Positions 7,599 to 16,859 of a DNA stretch of 37,206 bases are shown here, piece after piece (within the stretch, counting starts at the first letter, position 1; every line of letters begins with the position of its first letter). The notes under the pieces are model-generated. The model made no database searches and was not told the DNA's origin. It saw only the letters and a list, made by a program, of their open reading frames with translations. Location of the stretch: positions 1 to 37,206 of IMG/VR virus record IMGVR_UViG_3300042301_000163; one strand, given 5' to 3'. This DNA comes from a virus. Both the position numbers and the translations under genes were made by a program.

Positions 7599-9043
7599 TG
7601 GAATCGCCAATTCTTGGCTCCAGTTATGTAGCCCGAAGCGTCAATGCGGCTGATAACCGCATGGTGAATATGTACCCAGAGATAGTGCCGGAGGGCGGTA
7701 AAACGGCTGCTTTTCTGTCGCGTTGCCCCGGCCTCCAGCGCTTAGTCGCGGCAGGCGTCGGCCCTGTTCGCGGGTTGTGGGTGTTAAAAGAGTACTTGTA
7801 CGCTGTTTCTGGTGACACGGTGTACCGGCTTAACGTAATTGGCGACACTACCCGCTGGAAAATTAAACCTCTAGGCACGGTTACTGGCACTGGCCCCGTG
7901 TCGATGTCAGATAACGGCACTCAACTTTTTATCGCGTGCAACCCAGACGGGTACATTTACAACGCGATCACCGAAGTTTTTGCCCAGATTACCGACCCTG
8001 ATTTCCCCGGCGCGGTCAAAGTCAGCTATCTTGACGGTTACTTTGTTTTTAACGAGCCGGACAGTTCTCGCGTGTGGGTGACTTCACTGCTAGATGGTCT
8101 GTCTGTTGACCCGTTGGATTTTGCCAGCGCTGAAGGCGACCCAGATGGTTTGGTGTCGCTGATTGTTGACCACCGCGAAGCGTGGCTATTTGGCGCTAAT
8201 TCTATTGAAGTCTGGTACGACGCTGGATTGCCTGACTTTCCGCTGCAACGCATTCAGGGCGCTTTTAACGAGATTGGTTGCGCCGCCCCCTACTCGGTCG
8301 CTAAACTTGATAACGGCCTGTTTTGGCTTGGTTCTGACGCCCGTGGGCGCGGTATTGTCTACCGAGCCAACGGCTATACTGGCGTTCGTGTCTCTACGCA
8401 CGCCATTGAGTGGCAAATCCAGCAATACACAAATTTATCTGACGCCATTGGCTACACATATCAGCAAGACGGTCATGCTTTTTACGTCTTGATTTTCCCG
8501 ACCGCGCAAACCACTTGGGTCTACGATGTGGCGACGCAAGCGTGGCATGAACGCGCAGGCTGGGACAACGGCGATTTTGTGCGCCATCGGTCTAACTGCC
8601 AAGCTGTTTACGACAATCAAATTATTGTCGGCGACTTTGAGAACGGCAACATTTACGCATTTAACTTGGACGAGTACGCTGACAACGGCGATATTCAAAA
8701 ATGGCTGCGGTCGTGGCGTGCCCTTCCTACCGGCCAAAACAATTTAAAACGGTCAGCGCAGCACACACTGCAAATTGATTGCGAGGCCGGTGTCGGCATC
8801 AATACCGGCCAAGGCGATGACCCTCAAATTATGCTGCGGTGGTCAGACGATGGTGGTCACACTTGGTCGAATGAATACTGGCAGTCTATTGGCAAAATCG
8901 GTCAGTATTTTAAGCGCGTCATCTGGCGTCGGTTGGGCATGACGTTAAAGCTGCGCGACCGCGTGTACGAAATATCAGGCACAGACCCAGTAAAAATTGC
9001 CATCATGGGCGCTAAACTTGATGTGACCCCTACCAATGCCTGA
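7598..9043 (+). CDS. Packaged DNA stabilisation / tail hub protein, P22 gp10-like
   Basis: 481 residues (P22 gp10 is 472). It should form the hexameric hub that closes the portal and holds the tailspikes or fibres. The N-terminus (ESPILGSSYVARSVNAADNR) and repeated beta-propeller-like segments (LWVLKEYLYAVSGDTVYRL, GYFVFNEPDSSRVWVTSLLDG, LIVDHREAWLFGANSIEVWY) are characteristic. The C-terminal RWSDDGGHTWSNEYWQSIG motif is shared with the family and with other phage tail hub proteins. Translation is probably coupled to gp4 through a one-base overlap. The stop overlaps the tail fibre start by 8 bases. Confidence 0.92.
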   Translation: MESPILGSSYVARSVNAADNRMVNMYPEIVPEGGKTAAFLSRCPGLQRLVAAGVGPVRGLWVLKEYLYAVSGDTVYRLNVIGDTTRWKIKPLGTVTGTGPVSMSDNGTQLFIACNPDGYIYNAITEVFAQITDPDFPGAVKVSYLDGYFVFNEPDSSRVWVTSLLDGLSVDPLDFASAEGDPDGLVSLIVDHREAWLFGANSIEVWYDAGLPDFPLQRIQGAFNEIGCAAPYSVAKLDNGLFWLGSDARGRGIVYRANGYTGVRVSTHAIEWQIQQYTNLSDAIGYTYQQDGHAFYVLIFPTAQTTWVYDVATQAWHERAGWDNGDFVRHRSNCQAVYDNQIIVGDFENGNIYAFNLDEYADNGDIQKWLRSWRALPTGQNNLKRSAQHTLQIDCEAGVGINTGQGDDPQIMLRWSDDGGHTWSNEYWQSIGKIGQYFKRVIWRRLGMTLKLRDRVYEISGTDPVKIAIMGAKLDVTPTNA

Positions 9044-10862
9044 TCAGTTAAATATCACCAACATCCCCTCGGCAAGGGTTGAAATAATTGACGCTCGCAC
9101 GGGGATGATTTCGCGTGAGTGGTATCGGTTCTTTTTAAATTTGTTTAATCTTGCAGGCGCCGGCGGCAATCAAATATCGCTGGATGATGTTCAATTAGGC
9201 CCACCGCCAGCAGAAGCGAGCACCAGCAGCGGTGGAGGCGGCGCCGGTACGGTGACATCTGTAGGAATGTCCGTACCAACGGGGTTAAGTGTTACAGGCT
9301 CACCTGTTACGACCAGCGGCACGTTTGCAGTTACCTACAGTGCTGGGTACGCTATTCCTACAACGGCCAAGCAAACGCAATGGGACACCGCGTATGCTGA
9401 ACGGCTGCAATGGGACGGCGGCGCAACCAATCTGGTTGCAGCCACTGGCCGTACATCGCTGGGCGCTACGACTGCTGGCGGTAATTTCTTCACACTGCCT
9501 AACCCTAGCGCGATTACCTTTGTTCGCATCAACGCGGATAACACAGTATCCACGCTCGACGCAGCGACCTTTCGCACAGCTATTGGTGCAGGCACTGGCA
9601 GCGGCACGGTCACATCAGTCAGCGGAACTACTGGCAATATAACCAGTACTGGCGGCACAACGCCGGTCATTGACTTGGCTAGTGGCATTGTCACGCCAAA
9701 CACTTACGGCTCGGCGCTGTTAATTCCGGTCATTACGGTGGATACCTATGGCCGCGTGACTACAATCACTACAGCCGCCAATCCACAAGGCACAGTCACG
9801 TCTGTATCTGTTGTATCGGCCAACGGTTTTGCTGGTACATCAAGCGGCGGCGCAACTCCCGCGCTGACGTTATCGACCAGCATTACCGGCGTGCTTAAAG
9901 GCAATGGTACGGCTTTGTCTGCCGCTACAGCAGGCACAGACTATTCTGCCGGTACATCAGCGTTGGCTACTGGTATCCTGAAATCCACCACAACTACAGG
10001 CGCGTTGTCAATTGCTGTTGCGGCAGACTTTCCAACGTTGAACCAGAACACCACTGGCAGCGCAGCGACACTGACCACAGGTCGAACCATTGCCATAACG
10101 GGCGATCTGGCCTACACCAGCCCATCGTTTGACGGGTCTACAAACGTCACTGCTGCTGGCACGCTGGCAACAGTCAACTCAAATGTTGGTGCATTTACAA
10201 ACGCAAGCGTCACTGTAAACGCCAAAGGACTTGTCACGGCGGCATCTAGCGGCACTGCACCCGTCACATCAGTCACCGGCACTTCACCTGTCGCATCTAG
10301 CGGCGGGGCAACGCCTGCGATTAGTCTTACCGCTGGCTACGGCGACACGCTTAACCCTTACGCATCTAAGACTGCCAATTACTTTTTGGCAGCACCCAAC
10401 GGTACAGCCGGTGTACCAACCTTCCGAGCAGTTGTTGCTGCCGACATCCCTACGCTCAACCAAAATACCACTGGTACGGCATCCAACGTCACAGGCACGG
10501 TTGCTATTGCCAATGGCGGCACAGGCCAGACAACGGCTACCGCAGCGTTTGACGCCCTAGCGCCGACCACTACCAAAGGCGATCTGATTGTTCGCAATGG
10601 CACGGGCAACATCCGACTAGCTGTAGGCACAGACACCTATGTGTTGACGGCAGACGCTGCTGCCGCATCTGGGGTTAAGTGGGCTGCGCCCGGCGGTGGT
10701 AGCAGCAACATTACATCGCTGGGGCTATGGGAAAATAGCGCCTCAATTACAGCTAACTACACGATTGGAACTGGCAACAACGGTATGTCATCGGGGCCAA
10801 TTTCGGTTTCGTCCGGCGTTTCGGTCACTGTGCCAACAGGTTCATCGTGGGCTATTGTTTAA
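9036..10862 (+). CDS. Repeat-rich tail fibre protein
   Basis: 608 residues. The N-terminus (MPDQLNITNIPSARVEIIDA, then ISREWYRFFLNLFNLAG) is a conserved attachment domain seen in fibre genes that follow gp10-like hubs. A Gly/Ser linker near residues 65-72 leads into a long Ala/Thr/Gly/Ser shaft with repeated GTVTSV and TPxISLTAG-type motifs, suggesting an elongated trimeric beta fibre. The last about 45 residues (ANYTIGTGNN, VTVPTGSSWAIV) form a module also found at the end of the protein at 15955. The role is host recognition at the outer end of the tail. No chaperone or enzymatic domain is visible. Confidence 0.85.
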   Translation: MPDQLNITNIPSARVEIIDARTGMISREWYRFFLNLFNLAGAGGNQISLDDVQLGPPPAEASTSSGGGGAGTVTSVGMSVPTGLSVTGSPVTTSGTFAVTYSAGYAIPTTAKQTQWDTAYAERLQWDGGATNLVAATGRTSLGATTAGGNFFTLPNPSAITFVRINADNTVSTLDAATFRTAIGAGTGSGTVTSVSGTTGNITSTGGTTPVIDLASGIVTPNTYGSALLIPVITVDTYGRVTTITTAANPQGTVTSVSVVSANGFAGTSSGGATPALTLSTSITGVLKGNGTALSAATAGTDYSAGTSALATGILKSTTTTGALSIAVAADFPTLNQNTTGSAATLTTGRTIAITGDLAYTSPSFDGSTNVTAAGTLATVNSNVGAFTNASVTVNAKGLVTAASSGTAPVTSVTGTSPVASSGGATPAISLTAGYGDTLNPYASKTANYFLAAPNGTAGVPTFRAVVAADIPTLNQNTTGTASNVTGTVAIANGGTGQTTATAAFDALAPTTTKGDLIVRNGTGNIRLAVGTDTYVLTADAAAASGVKWAAPGGGSSNITSLGLWENSASITANYTIGTGNNGMSSGPISVSSGVSVTVPTGSSWAIV

Positions 10863-10871
10863 GGAACACAC

Positions 10872-11213
10872 ATGACAGTTACTGCCCGAAATTTAGTGCC
10901 AGCAAAGCTGGTAGAAAACACCCAGACTACCCAGTACACAGTGCCCACCAACGCCACTGCCGTAATTATTGACAAATTTACGGCCACAAACATCAGTAGT
11001 AGCGCGGCTACAATCAGTGTAAACTTGGTCACAGGCTCAGACACTACTGGTAATCAGAACCTGATAACCAAAGCTAAAACACTGAATGCGTCTGAGGTGT
11101 ACACATTTCCAGAACTGGTAGGTCAAATTTTGCCAAACGCTGCGTTCATCTCAACCATTGCTGGCACAGCAAGCGCTATCAATATGCGCGTGTCTGGTCG
11201 TGAGGTGACGTGA
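10872..11213 (+). CDS. Small virion protein, 113 aa
   Basis: ATG at 10872 after TTTAAGGAACACAC. Starts MTVTARNLVPAKLVENTQTT; a compact beta-rich sequence (AVIIDKFTATNISSSAATIS, NMRVSGREVT). This type of protein commonly sits next to tail fibres of podoviruses and is probably a fibre-associated or tail-tip component. The stop overlaps the next ATG (TGATG). No specific family recognised. Confidence 0.65.
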   Translation: MTVTARNLVPAKLVENTQTTQYTVPTNATAVIIDKFTATNISSSAATISVNLVTGSDTTGNQNLITKAKTLNASEVYTFPELVGQILPNAAFISTIAGTASAINMRVSGREVT

Positions 11214-11806
11214 TGCAACTAGCTTGTAGCAATACTTTTGATCTTGCGAATATTACGCCGGATAAAGTGCTGGCGTTGCAAGATGAGTTGCTAAAGCTAC
11301 CGCAAGCGGATATTGTTACCAAGCACACATTTCTTGACGGCGTGTACGAGCGCACCATCACTATCCCACCGTGGACTGTTTTGACGGGTGCGGCGCACAA
11401 GACAGCGTATAAAGTACGGCTTGACAAAGGCAAGATTGCGGTCAACACTGAAGACGGCGTAAAAGTGCTTACCGGCCCTTGCGAATTTGAAGCGCCAGCG
11501 GGTATGCAACGCGCCGGGCGTGTGTTTGAAGATGAAGTGGTTTGGACAGATATTTATGCCAACTTAGATAACTGCGAAGACATGACCACGTTAGAAGACC
11601 GACTGTATGTAGTCCCCGCTTGCGGGATGGCCGATAGCAGAACAGATGAACAAAAAGCAAAAATTGCGTACCGCGCTTTTTTGTACCAAATTGGGTTAGA
11701 TACGGGCAACGTAAATGACGCGGAAGCGCATATTTTTACGACAGGTAAATTTACCTACGGCATCTGTGATGTTGTAGCCCGTAAAATGCAAAGTAAGGAG
11801 AATTAA
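11213..11806 (+). CDS. Cupin-like phage protein
   Basis: 197 residues from the ATG at 11213, which overlaps the upstream stop as TGATG; a GTG one codon earlier is less likely. Residues about 45-105 read as a single double-stranded beta-helix: GVYERTITIPPWTVLTG, AHKTAYKVRLDKGKIAV, then FEAPAGMQRAGRVFEDEVVW. The His in the AHKTAY segment sits where cupins carry a metal ligand. Similar cupin-like proteins occur among tail genes of environmental phages and may bind sugars or act in tail assembly. The C-terminal half is helical and unassigned. The cupin call is from motif spacing only. Confidence 0.65.
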   Translation: MQLACSNTFDLANITPDKVLALQDELLKLPQADIVTKHTFLDGVYERTITIPPWTVLTGAAHKTAYKVRLDKGKIAVNTEDGVKVLTGPCEFEAPAGMQRAGRVFEDEVVWTDIYANLDNCEDMTTLEDRLYVVPACGMADSRTDEQKAKIAYRAFLYQIGLDTGNVNDAEAHIFTTGKFTYGICDVVARKMQSKEN

Positions 11807-11807
11807 C

Positions 11808-12545
11808 ATGGCGGGATACGTTTCCGCTGCCATAGCAGGCAGCGCGATATTAGGCAGCATGGCGGCTAAAGATGCTGCTGAAACGCAAGCCGGCGCGGCG
11901 AGAGAAGCTGCTGCGCTTCAAAATCAACAATATCAGCAGACACGCCAAGACCAGATGCCTTGGATGGAAGCTGGTGGCCGAGCGCTAGGCAAATTGGAGT
12001 CAGCCGCCGATTACACGCCGTTTGGAATGGATCAGTTTCAAGCTGATCCTGGTTACGGGTTTCGGTTGTCTGAAGGCCAAAAGGCGCTTGACAGATCCGC
12101 AGCCGCGCGCGGCGGTTTGATCTCAGGGTCTGCGCTCAAAGCGGCTACGCGGTTTGGGCAAGACATGGGTTCGCAAGAATACACAAACGCTTTTAACCGT
12201 TATCAAACAGAACGTCAGGCGCGGCTAGGGCCACTGCAATCATTGGCTGGCGTAGGAATAACGACTGCGGGGCAACTAGGCCAAGCAGGCGCGGCTAACG
12301 CAGCTAACGTAGGCAATTATTTGACCGGCGGGGCAGCAGCCAGCGCTGCTGGTCAAGTAGGCGCAGCCAACGCGCTAACCGGCGGCCTTAGTTCGTACAT
12401 GAACTACAGCCAAGGCAACAGGTTGCTTGACGCTTTGCAAACTAATAAGTTAAATAGTCAATACGGCGCGTCGAATGTATACGGGCCGGGGGGAGGGGGG
12501 ACTGTCCCCTCTGCAAGCTCAATCAATTACGATATCCCGTATTAA
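11808..12545 (+). CDS. DNA ejection protein, P22 gp7 position
   Basis: 245 residues (P22 gp7 is 229). ATG follows AAGGAGAATTAAC. It has a hydrophobic, Gly/Ala-rich N-terminus (MAGYVSAAIAGSAILGSMAA), then a Gln/Ala-rich coiled-coil region (REAAALQNQQYQQTRQDQMP) and a middle DPGYGFRLSEGQKALDRSAA motif typical of this protein class in podoviruses. It probably leaves the capsid with the DNA and helps to form a conduit across the cell envelope. It is the first of three ejection genes whose sizes and order match P22 gp7, gp20 and gp16. A G6-A-G6 tract encodes its Gly-rich C-terminal GPGGGGT. Confidence 0.8.
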   Translation: MAGYVSAAIAGSAILGSMAAKDAAETQAGAAREAAALQNQQYQQTRQDQMPWMEAGGRALGKLESAADYTPFGMDQFQADPGYGFRLSEGQKALDRSAAARGGLISGSALKAATRFGQDMGSQEYTNAFNRYQTERQARLGPLQSLAGVGITTAGQLGQAGAANAANVGNYLTGGAAASAAGQVGAANALTGGLSSYMNYSQGNRLLDALQTNKLNSQYGASNVYGPGGGGTVPSASSINYDIPY

Positions 12546-12554
12546 AGGTTAGAT

Positions 12555-13802
12555 ATGGCACTCGACCCGAATATTTCTCTTGGCGTTAGGCCGCTTCAGA
12601 TTGCTGATCCATTGGCGCAGTACGGCCAAGTAGCGCAGATTCAAGGCGCGCAACAAGCGCAGCAGATGAACGCGCTTAAGATGCAAGAAGTGCAGCGGGA
12701 CATTCAAGAAACCAACGCTATGCGTGGCCTTGACCTGAAAGACCCCGAGTACCGCGCAAAAGTGTACGGGATTAGCCCCGCGCGTGGCCAAGCATTTGAC
12801 GTAGCGCAAACTGAAGCGGCGAGTAAAAAGGCTACCACCGGAAAAGCGCTGGAAGAAACGGCGGTCATGCAACGCAAAGCCGCTGACGATCGTTTGGCAA
12901 ATTTGCGTATTAATCAGTCAGATGAAAATATTATCGCGCACAACCAAGATATTCAGCTATCAAACGCAACGCCGGAAGCAAAGGCTTACGCCGACCAACG
13001 GTCAAAAATGATCTTGAGTTTGGCCCCCGCGCAAAGAAAACAATTTTTTGACGAGTTAGGAACGACCGGCGCCGATCGCATGACTGCACAAACGGCACGT
13101 CTAGGTCAACAGTCTACTGCTGAGTCTGCCCGTTTGGGGCGCGTAACCACTGAGCGTGGTCAGGATATGACAGCGGCCACTGCTAAAGCCGGCCAAGGGG
13201 TAACTTTGCGCGGTCAGAATTTGCTTGACACACGCGAAAAAGAAAACATTCTTATTCGCCAAGAAGACCAACGCCGCAAAGGCGATCCAGCGTTTATTCA
13301 ACAAATGGCGCAGGCTTCGGCTACTGGTGCGGCTATCGCCAAAGACCAAGCATTGGCGCAAAAACTGTTGCCAAAAGTTCTTGAGACTGCTAATCAAACA
13401 CTTAGCCAGATTGATGACCTTATCGGCAAACGCGATGAAAAAGGCGTGCTTCTTAAAGGGTCTACCCCGCATCCCGGATTTCAAGATGCTGTCGGCGCAA
13501 CGTACTTACCTGGTGCTCGGTTTGTTCCCGGAACAAGCGCTTCGGACTTTCAATCCCGTTTTGATCAAGTTAAAGGCGGCGCATTTTTGCAGGCGTTTGA
13601 GACACTTAAAGGCGGTGGTTCTATCACTAACATTGAGGGTGAAAAAGGCACAGCAGCGCTTAACCGCATGAGCCTTGCACAAAGCGAGCAAGAATTTGTT
13701 CAGGCGGCGCGGGAATTTCAAGGTATTGTGCGTGCCGGCGTTAAAAGAGCGCAAGAAAAAGTGCCCGGCGCCGCTAGCGGCGAATGGAGCGTGGTTAAAT
13801 AA
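12555..13802 (+). CDS. DNA ejection protein, P22 gp20 position
   Basis: 415 residues (P22 gp20 is 471). Predominantly helical, rich in Gln and Ala in the N-terminal third (AQIQGAQQAQQMNALKMQE), followed by a region with repeated TARLGQQSTAESARLG-like units near residues 180-220. The C-terminal third contains FQSRFDQVKGGAFLQAFETL and GSITNIEGEKGTAALNRMS, a pattern I recognise from ejection or injection proteins of environmental podoviruses. It starts 9 bases after the previous gene and overlaps the next by one base. It should be delivered into the cell with the genome. Confidence 0.8.
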   Translation: MALDPNISLGVRPLQIADPLAQYGQVAQIQGAQQAQQMNALKMQEVQRDIQETNAMRGLDLKDPEYRAKVYGISPARGQAFDVAQTEAASKKATTGKALEETAVMQRKAADDRLANLRINQSDENIIAHNQDIQLSNATPEAKAYADQRSKMILSLAPAQRKQFFDELGTTGADRMTAQTARLGQQSTAESARLGRVTTERGQDMTAATAKAGQGVTLRGQNLLDTREKENILIRQEDQRRKGDPAFIQQMAQASATGAAIAKDQALAQKLLPKVLETANQTLSQIDDLIGKRDEKGVLLKGSTPHPGFQDAVGATYLPGARFVPGTSASDFQSRFDQVKGGAFLQAFETLKGGGSITNIEGEKGTAALNRMSLAQSEQEFVQAAREFQGIVRAGVKRAQEKVPGAASGEWSVVK

Positions 13803-15952
13803 TGGGAACACAAATCTACAAGGTACGCGATCCTAGCGGCGCTATCCGCGAGATTGAAGGCCCGTCTGGCGCGGCTGACGATCAAGTCATCGCTAAAGCC
13901 AAAGAACTATTCGCCCCTAGTAGCGGCGTTCCTGCTGGCCGTGGGGCTGCGCCAGTTGAGTTAACGCCGCTTCAACAAAAGTATAAAGACGTGCGCCCGT
14001 ATGTCGCGCCTCTTGTAGAAGGCGCAGGCGCGATTTACGGCGGCCTGCTTGGTGGTGCTGCGGGAACTTTTGGCGCTGGCCCCGTAGGTACGGCGGCTGG
14101 CGGTGTTGCTGGGGCTGGCTTGGGCTACGGCATAGGCAAAGAACTTATGCAACTCGCCGATGTGTACGTCGGGGGTAAAGCCCCGCGCCAAGGCGCAGAG
14201 CAAGTTGTTGAGCCAGTCAAAAATATTCTTGAAGGCGCAACCTACGAAGCTGGCGGCCGTGTGGCCGCGCCGATCATTGGTAAAGGTGTTGGCTATGTAG
14301 CGGGTAAAGTCGCCGATCTGCGCCAAATACCAAAACAAAAAGCGGCTGAAATTGCGCGCAACGCGCTTGGCCCTGATCTGCCAGAAGTGCTTAACGCCCT
14401 TAAAGCCTCGCAAAGCGGCGACGTTACCGCCGCGCAAGCTACGGCAAATCTCAATAGCCCTACTTGGCAAGCACTGCTTGACCGCGTTAGCAAACGTGAC
14501 CCTCGGTTTCTTGCTGCGCTTGAGCAATCGCAAGGCGAAGTGTCGTTGAACGCGCTGGCTAAACTGGCCGGCGGAGCTACGGTTACCGAAACCCGCGCTA
14601 CAGCAGAAGCGGCTAAGAACGCGCTTAACAAAACCACTACACCTTTGCGTGAGGCAGCCCTTAACCGCGCCAACTTAGGCAGCGATGTAGCCGCGTTTGA
14701 AGCGCAAGCCGGGCAATTAAGCGCTGACGCAACCGCTAAAGTCGCGGATGTTCGCCGGCTGATTAAAGCCGGTAATTTGGCTGAGGCGGCTGGCAGGCTT
14801 GAACTGATTAAAAAAGGCGTGCCGGTTGGTTTTACGCAGTACACCTACAAAGGTGATCTGGCTAAGATGGCCGACGATTGGGCTACGGGCGCTGCCACAG
14901 CTTCGCTGGACTTGGGCCAAGGCGCCCGGTTCGCGCAAGGCGCGGCGGACGCGCTGCGGTCGGTTGGCATCAAACCGCTGGAAGGCGCGCCGCTGGCAAA
15001 AAGCATTGCCGGCGTGGCCAACAAACCTGAGTTTGCGGGTAATGATTTGCTTGCGGGTGCGGTTAAGAATGTTGCTGACGACATTGCCAAATGGACGGAT
15101 AGCGGTGGTATTCTTGATGTGGTTGCGCTTGACGCAATTCGTAAACACTCTGTTAACGCCGCCATTCAACAAATGCGACCGGGCGTTGATGCCACCACCC
15201 AGCGTAACCTTGCGGCCGGTGTGCTGTCCAAAGTCAAGCCTTTGATCGACGACGCAATTGAAGCGGCCGGCGGTGTGGGCTACAAACAATACTTGGCTGA
15301 CTACGCCAAAGGATCGCGTCAAATTGCTGAACGCAAATTGACTGGTGAAGCACTTAATTTGTGGAAGACCAATAAGGATGCGTTTGTCAAACTGGTGCAG
15401 GGTGAGACGCCAGAGGCCGTTGAAAAGATTCTTGGCCCCGGCAGTTACGACATTGCCAAAGAAGTTAGCGAGACTACGCTCAACGTACTGCAAGACCAAG
15501 CGGCTAAAGTGCTGCGCGAGGCAAAGATAACTTCACAAGTTGCTGGCGGTCAAGACGCGCTTAAAGAATTGCTGCTGCAAAATATGTCTAGGTTTCGTTT
15601 GCCTTCGTACATTACGGCAGTGGCCGCGACAACGAACAAGGCGCTGGCAATTTTGCAAAACAAGATTGGCGCTAAAACGCTCAACACGTTGACTGAGGCC
15701 ATGAAGACGCCGCAAGGTGCAACGGCGTTGCTGGAAACGCTGCCAGGTTCTGAACGGCTTCGCGTGCTGAAACTTATTTCAGACCCGGCTATGTTGACGC
15801 AAGGCTCAAAACTGTACGCTTCGCCCGGTAAGATAACTACGGGCGCATTGGCTAAACAGGCCGCAGAAGCGATTCGTACTGGCACGGCGGTTAGCGCTGG
15901 TAACGCGCTTACAACCGAAAACGAAAATCAAAACGCTTTGATCGGAAGATAA
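13802..15952 (+). CDS. Large DNA ejection / internal virion protein, P22 gp16 position
   Basis: 716 residues (P22 gp16 is 609), the last and largest of the ejection trio. The N-terminus (MGTQIYKVRDPSGAIREIEG, with DDQVIAKAKELF) is typical of such proteins. A Gly/Ala-rich hydrophobic stretch at about residues 72-112 (GAIYGGLLGGAAGTFGAG and on) could insert in membrane. The rest is long and helical with many Ala and Lys. No lysozyme or transglycosylase motif was found, so peptidoglycan cutting during entry is not supported here. It probably helps translocate DNA across the inner membrane. Confidence 0.8.
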   Translation: MGTQIYKVRDPSGAIREIEGPSGAADDQVIAKAKELFAPSSGVPAGRGAAPVELTPLQQKYKDVRPYVAPLVEGAGAIYGGLLGGAAGTFGAGPVGTAAGGVAGAGLGYGIGKELMQLADVYVGGKAPRQGAEQVVEPVKNILEGATYEAGGRVAAPIIGKGVGYVAGKVADLRQIPKQKAAEIARNALGPDLPEVLNALKASQSGDVTAAQATANLNSPTWQALLDRVSKRDPRFLAALEQSQGEVSLNALAKLAGGATVTETRATAEAAKNALNKTTTPLREAALNRANLGSDVAAFEAQAGQLSADATAKVADVRRLIKAGNLAEAAGRLELIKKGVPVGFTQYTYKGDLAKMADDWATGAATASLDLGQGARFAQGAADALRSVGIKPLEGAPLAKSIAGVANKPEFAGNDLLAGAVKNVADDIAKWTDSGGILDVVALDAIRKHSVNAAIQQMRPGVDATTQRNLAAGVLSKVKPLIDDAIEAAGGVGYKQYLADYAKGSRQIAERKLTGEALNLWKTNKDAFVKLVQGETPEAVEKILGPGSYDIAKEVSETTLNVLQDQAAKVLREAKITSQVAGGQDALKELLLQNMSRFRLPSYITAVAATTNKALAILQNKIGAKTLNTLTEAMKTPQGATALLETLPGSERLRVLKLISDPAMLTQGSKLYASPGKITTGALAKQAAEAIRTGTAVSAGNALTTENENQNALIGR

Positions 15953-15954
15953 AT

Positions 15955-16632
15955 ATGGCCTCACTTTCCCCTACCCCCAAGCTACAGTTCTTCGGAACTG
16001 ACGGTCTGCCTCTTGTGGGCGGTAAGCTGTACACCTACGCGGCGGGCACGACAACGCCTATCGCAACGTACACCGACAACACCGAGGCTACGCTAAACAC
16101 CAACCCGGTGATTTTGGACGCGGCGGGGCAAGCTAACGTGTGGCTGGCCGATACGACCGCGTACAAGTACCAGTTGAAAACTTCCGCTGATGTGCCTTTG
16201 TTTACGGTTGACTATGTGTCAGTGCCCGTAACCACTAATTCGTTTGCCTCGCCACCAGCTATCGGCAGCAACGTACCCAACGCAGGCACTTTCACCAACC
16301 TTAATGTTGTAGATTTGCTGACGCTTGAGTCCACTGGCGCGGCTATTTTGAACGTAGGCACTACAGGCGAGCGCCCAGCAGCCCCCGAAGACGGCATGGT
16401 TCGCTACAATAGCACCACAGCTAAGTTTGAGGGCTATAACGGCGCTTGGGGTGCGTTGGGTGGTGGCGCAACGGGTGGCGGTACGGATACGGTGTTTTTT
16501 GAGAACAGCTTGATTGTGATGGCAAACTACACTATCCCCGCTGACAAAAACGCTGGTACGTTTGGCCCTGTGTCGGTTAACAACAGCATCACTGTGACCG
16601 TACCGGCCACTAGCGTCTGGTCAATCGTTTAA
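15955..16632 (+). CDS. Tail fibre/spike protein with head-binding-like N-terminus
   Basis: 225 residues. The N-terminal about 90 residues (FFGTDGLPLVGGKLYTYAAG, then TPIATYTDNTEATLNTNPVI and LDAAGQANVWL) form a well-known phage fibre module resembling the adhesin-binding end of P22-type tailspikes. The middle NAGTFTNLNVVDLLTLESTG is a short beta repeat. The final about 40 residues (VMANYTIPADKN, GPVSV, VTVPATSVWSIV) match the C-terminal module of the fibre at 9036. There is no catalytic beta-helix, so if this is a spike it lacks a depolymerase domain. It begins a run of small fibre-like genes. Confidence 0.8.
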   Translation: MASLSPTPKLQFFGTDGLPLVGGKLYTYAAGTTTPIATYTDNTEATLNTNPVILDAAGQANVWLADTTAYKYQLKTSADVPLFTVDYVSVPVTTNSFASPPAIGSNVPNAGTFTNLNVVDLLTLESTGAAILNVGTTGERPAAPEDGMVRYNSTTAKFEGYNGAWGALGGGATGGGTDTVFFENSLIVMANYTIPADKNAGTFGPVSVNNSITVTVPATSVWSIV

Positions 16633-16641
16633 GGAACAATC

Positions 16642-16857
16642 ATGGGCGTTAAATTAGTTTCGGCAAGCGCGGGGTCTGTTGAGATCATTGCCCCCGCCAC
16701 CGCCAGCGCGTTCACGGTTACGATGCCTGAAGCGACAGGTAATGCGCTTGTAAGCACTGCGGTTTCTGCGTCTACGACAAATACAGTAACCAACAAAGTA
16801 GCAATTAATATTGGTGGCACTGTATATTATTTGCTTGCGTCAACTAGCGGGACTTAA
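16642..16857 (+). CDS. Small fibre-module protein, 71 aa
   Basis: ATG at 16642 after TTTAAGGAACAATC. The protein (MGVKLVSASAGSVEIIAPAT, ending INIGGTVYYLLASTSGT) carries the TNTVTNK...IGGTxYYLL pattern found in repeats of larger phage tail fibres. Here it stands as a separate gene. Probably a virion fibre component; function beyond that unknown. Confidence 0.65.
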   Translation: MGVKLVSASAGSVEIIAPATASAFTVTMPEATGNALVSTAVSASTTNTVTNKVAINIGGTVYYLLASTSGT

Positions 16858-16859
16858 AA

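Noticed and set aside
14717-15499. Minus-strand frame of about 260 codons opposite the large ejection gene
   Set aside because: No recognisable domain, no ribosome site context, and the plus-strand gene is continuous and matches its expected size and position.
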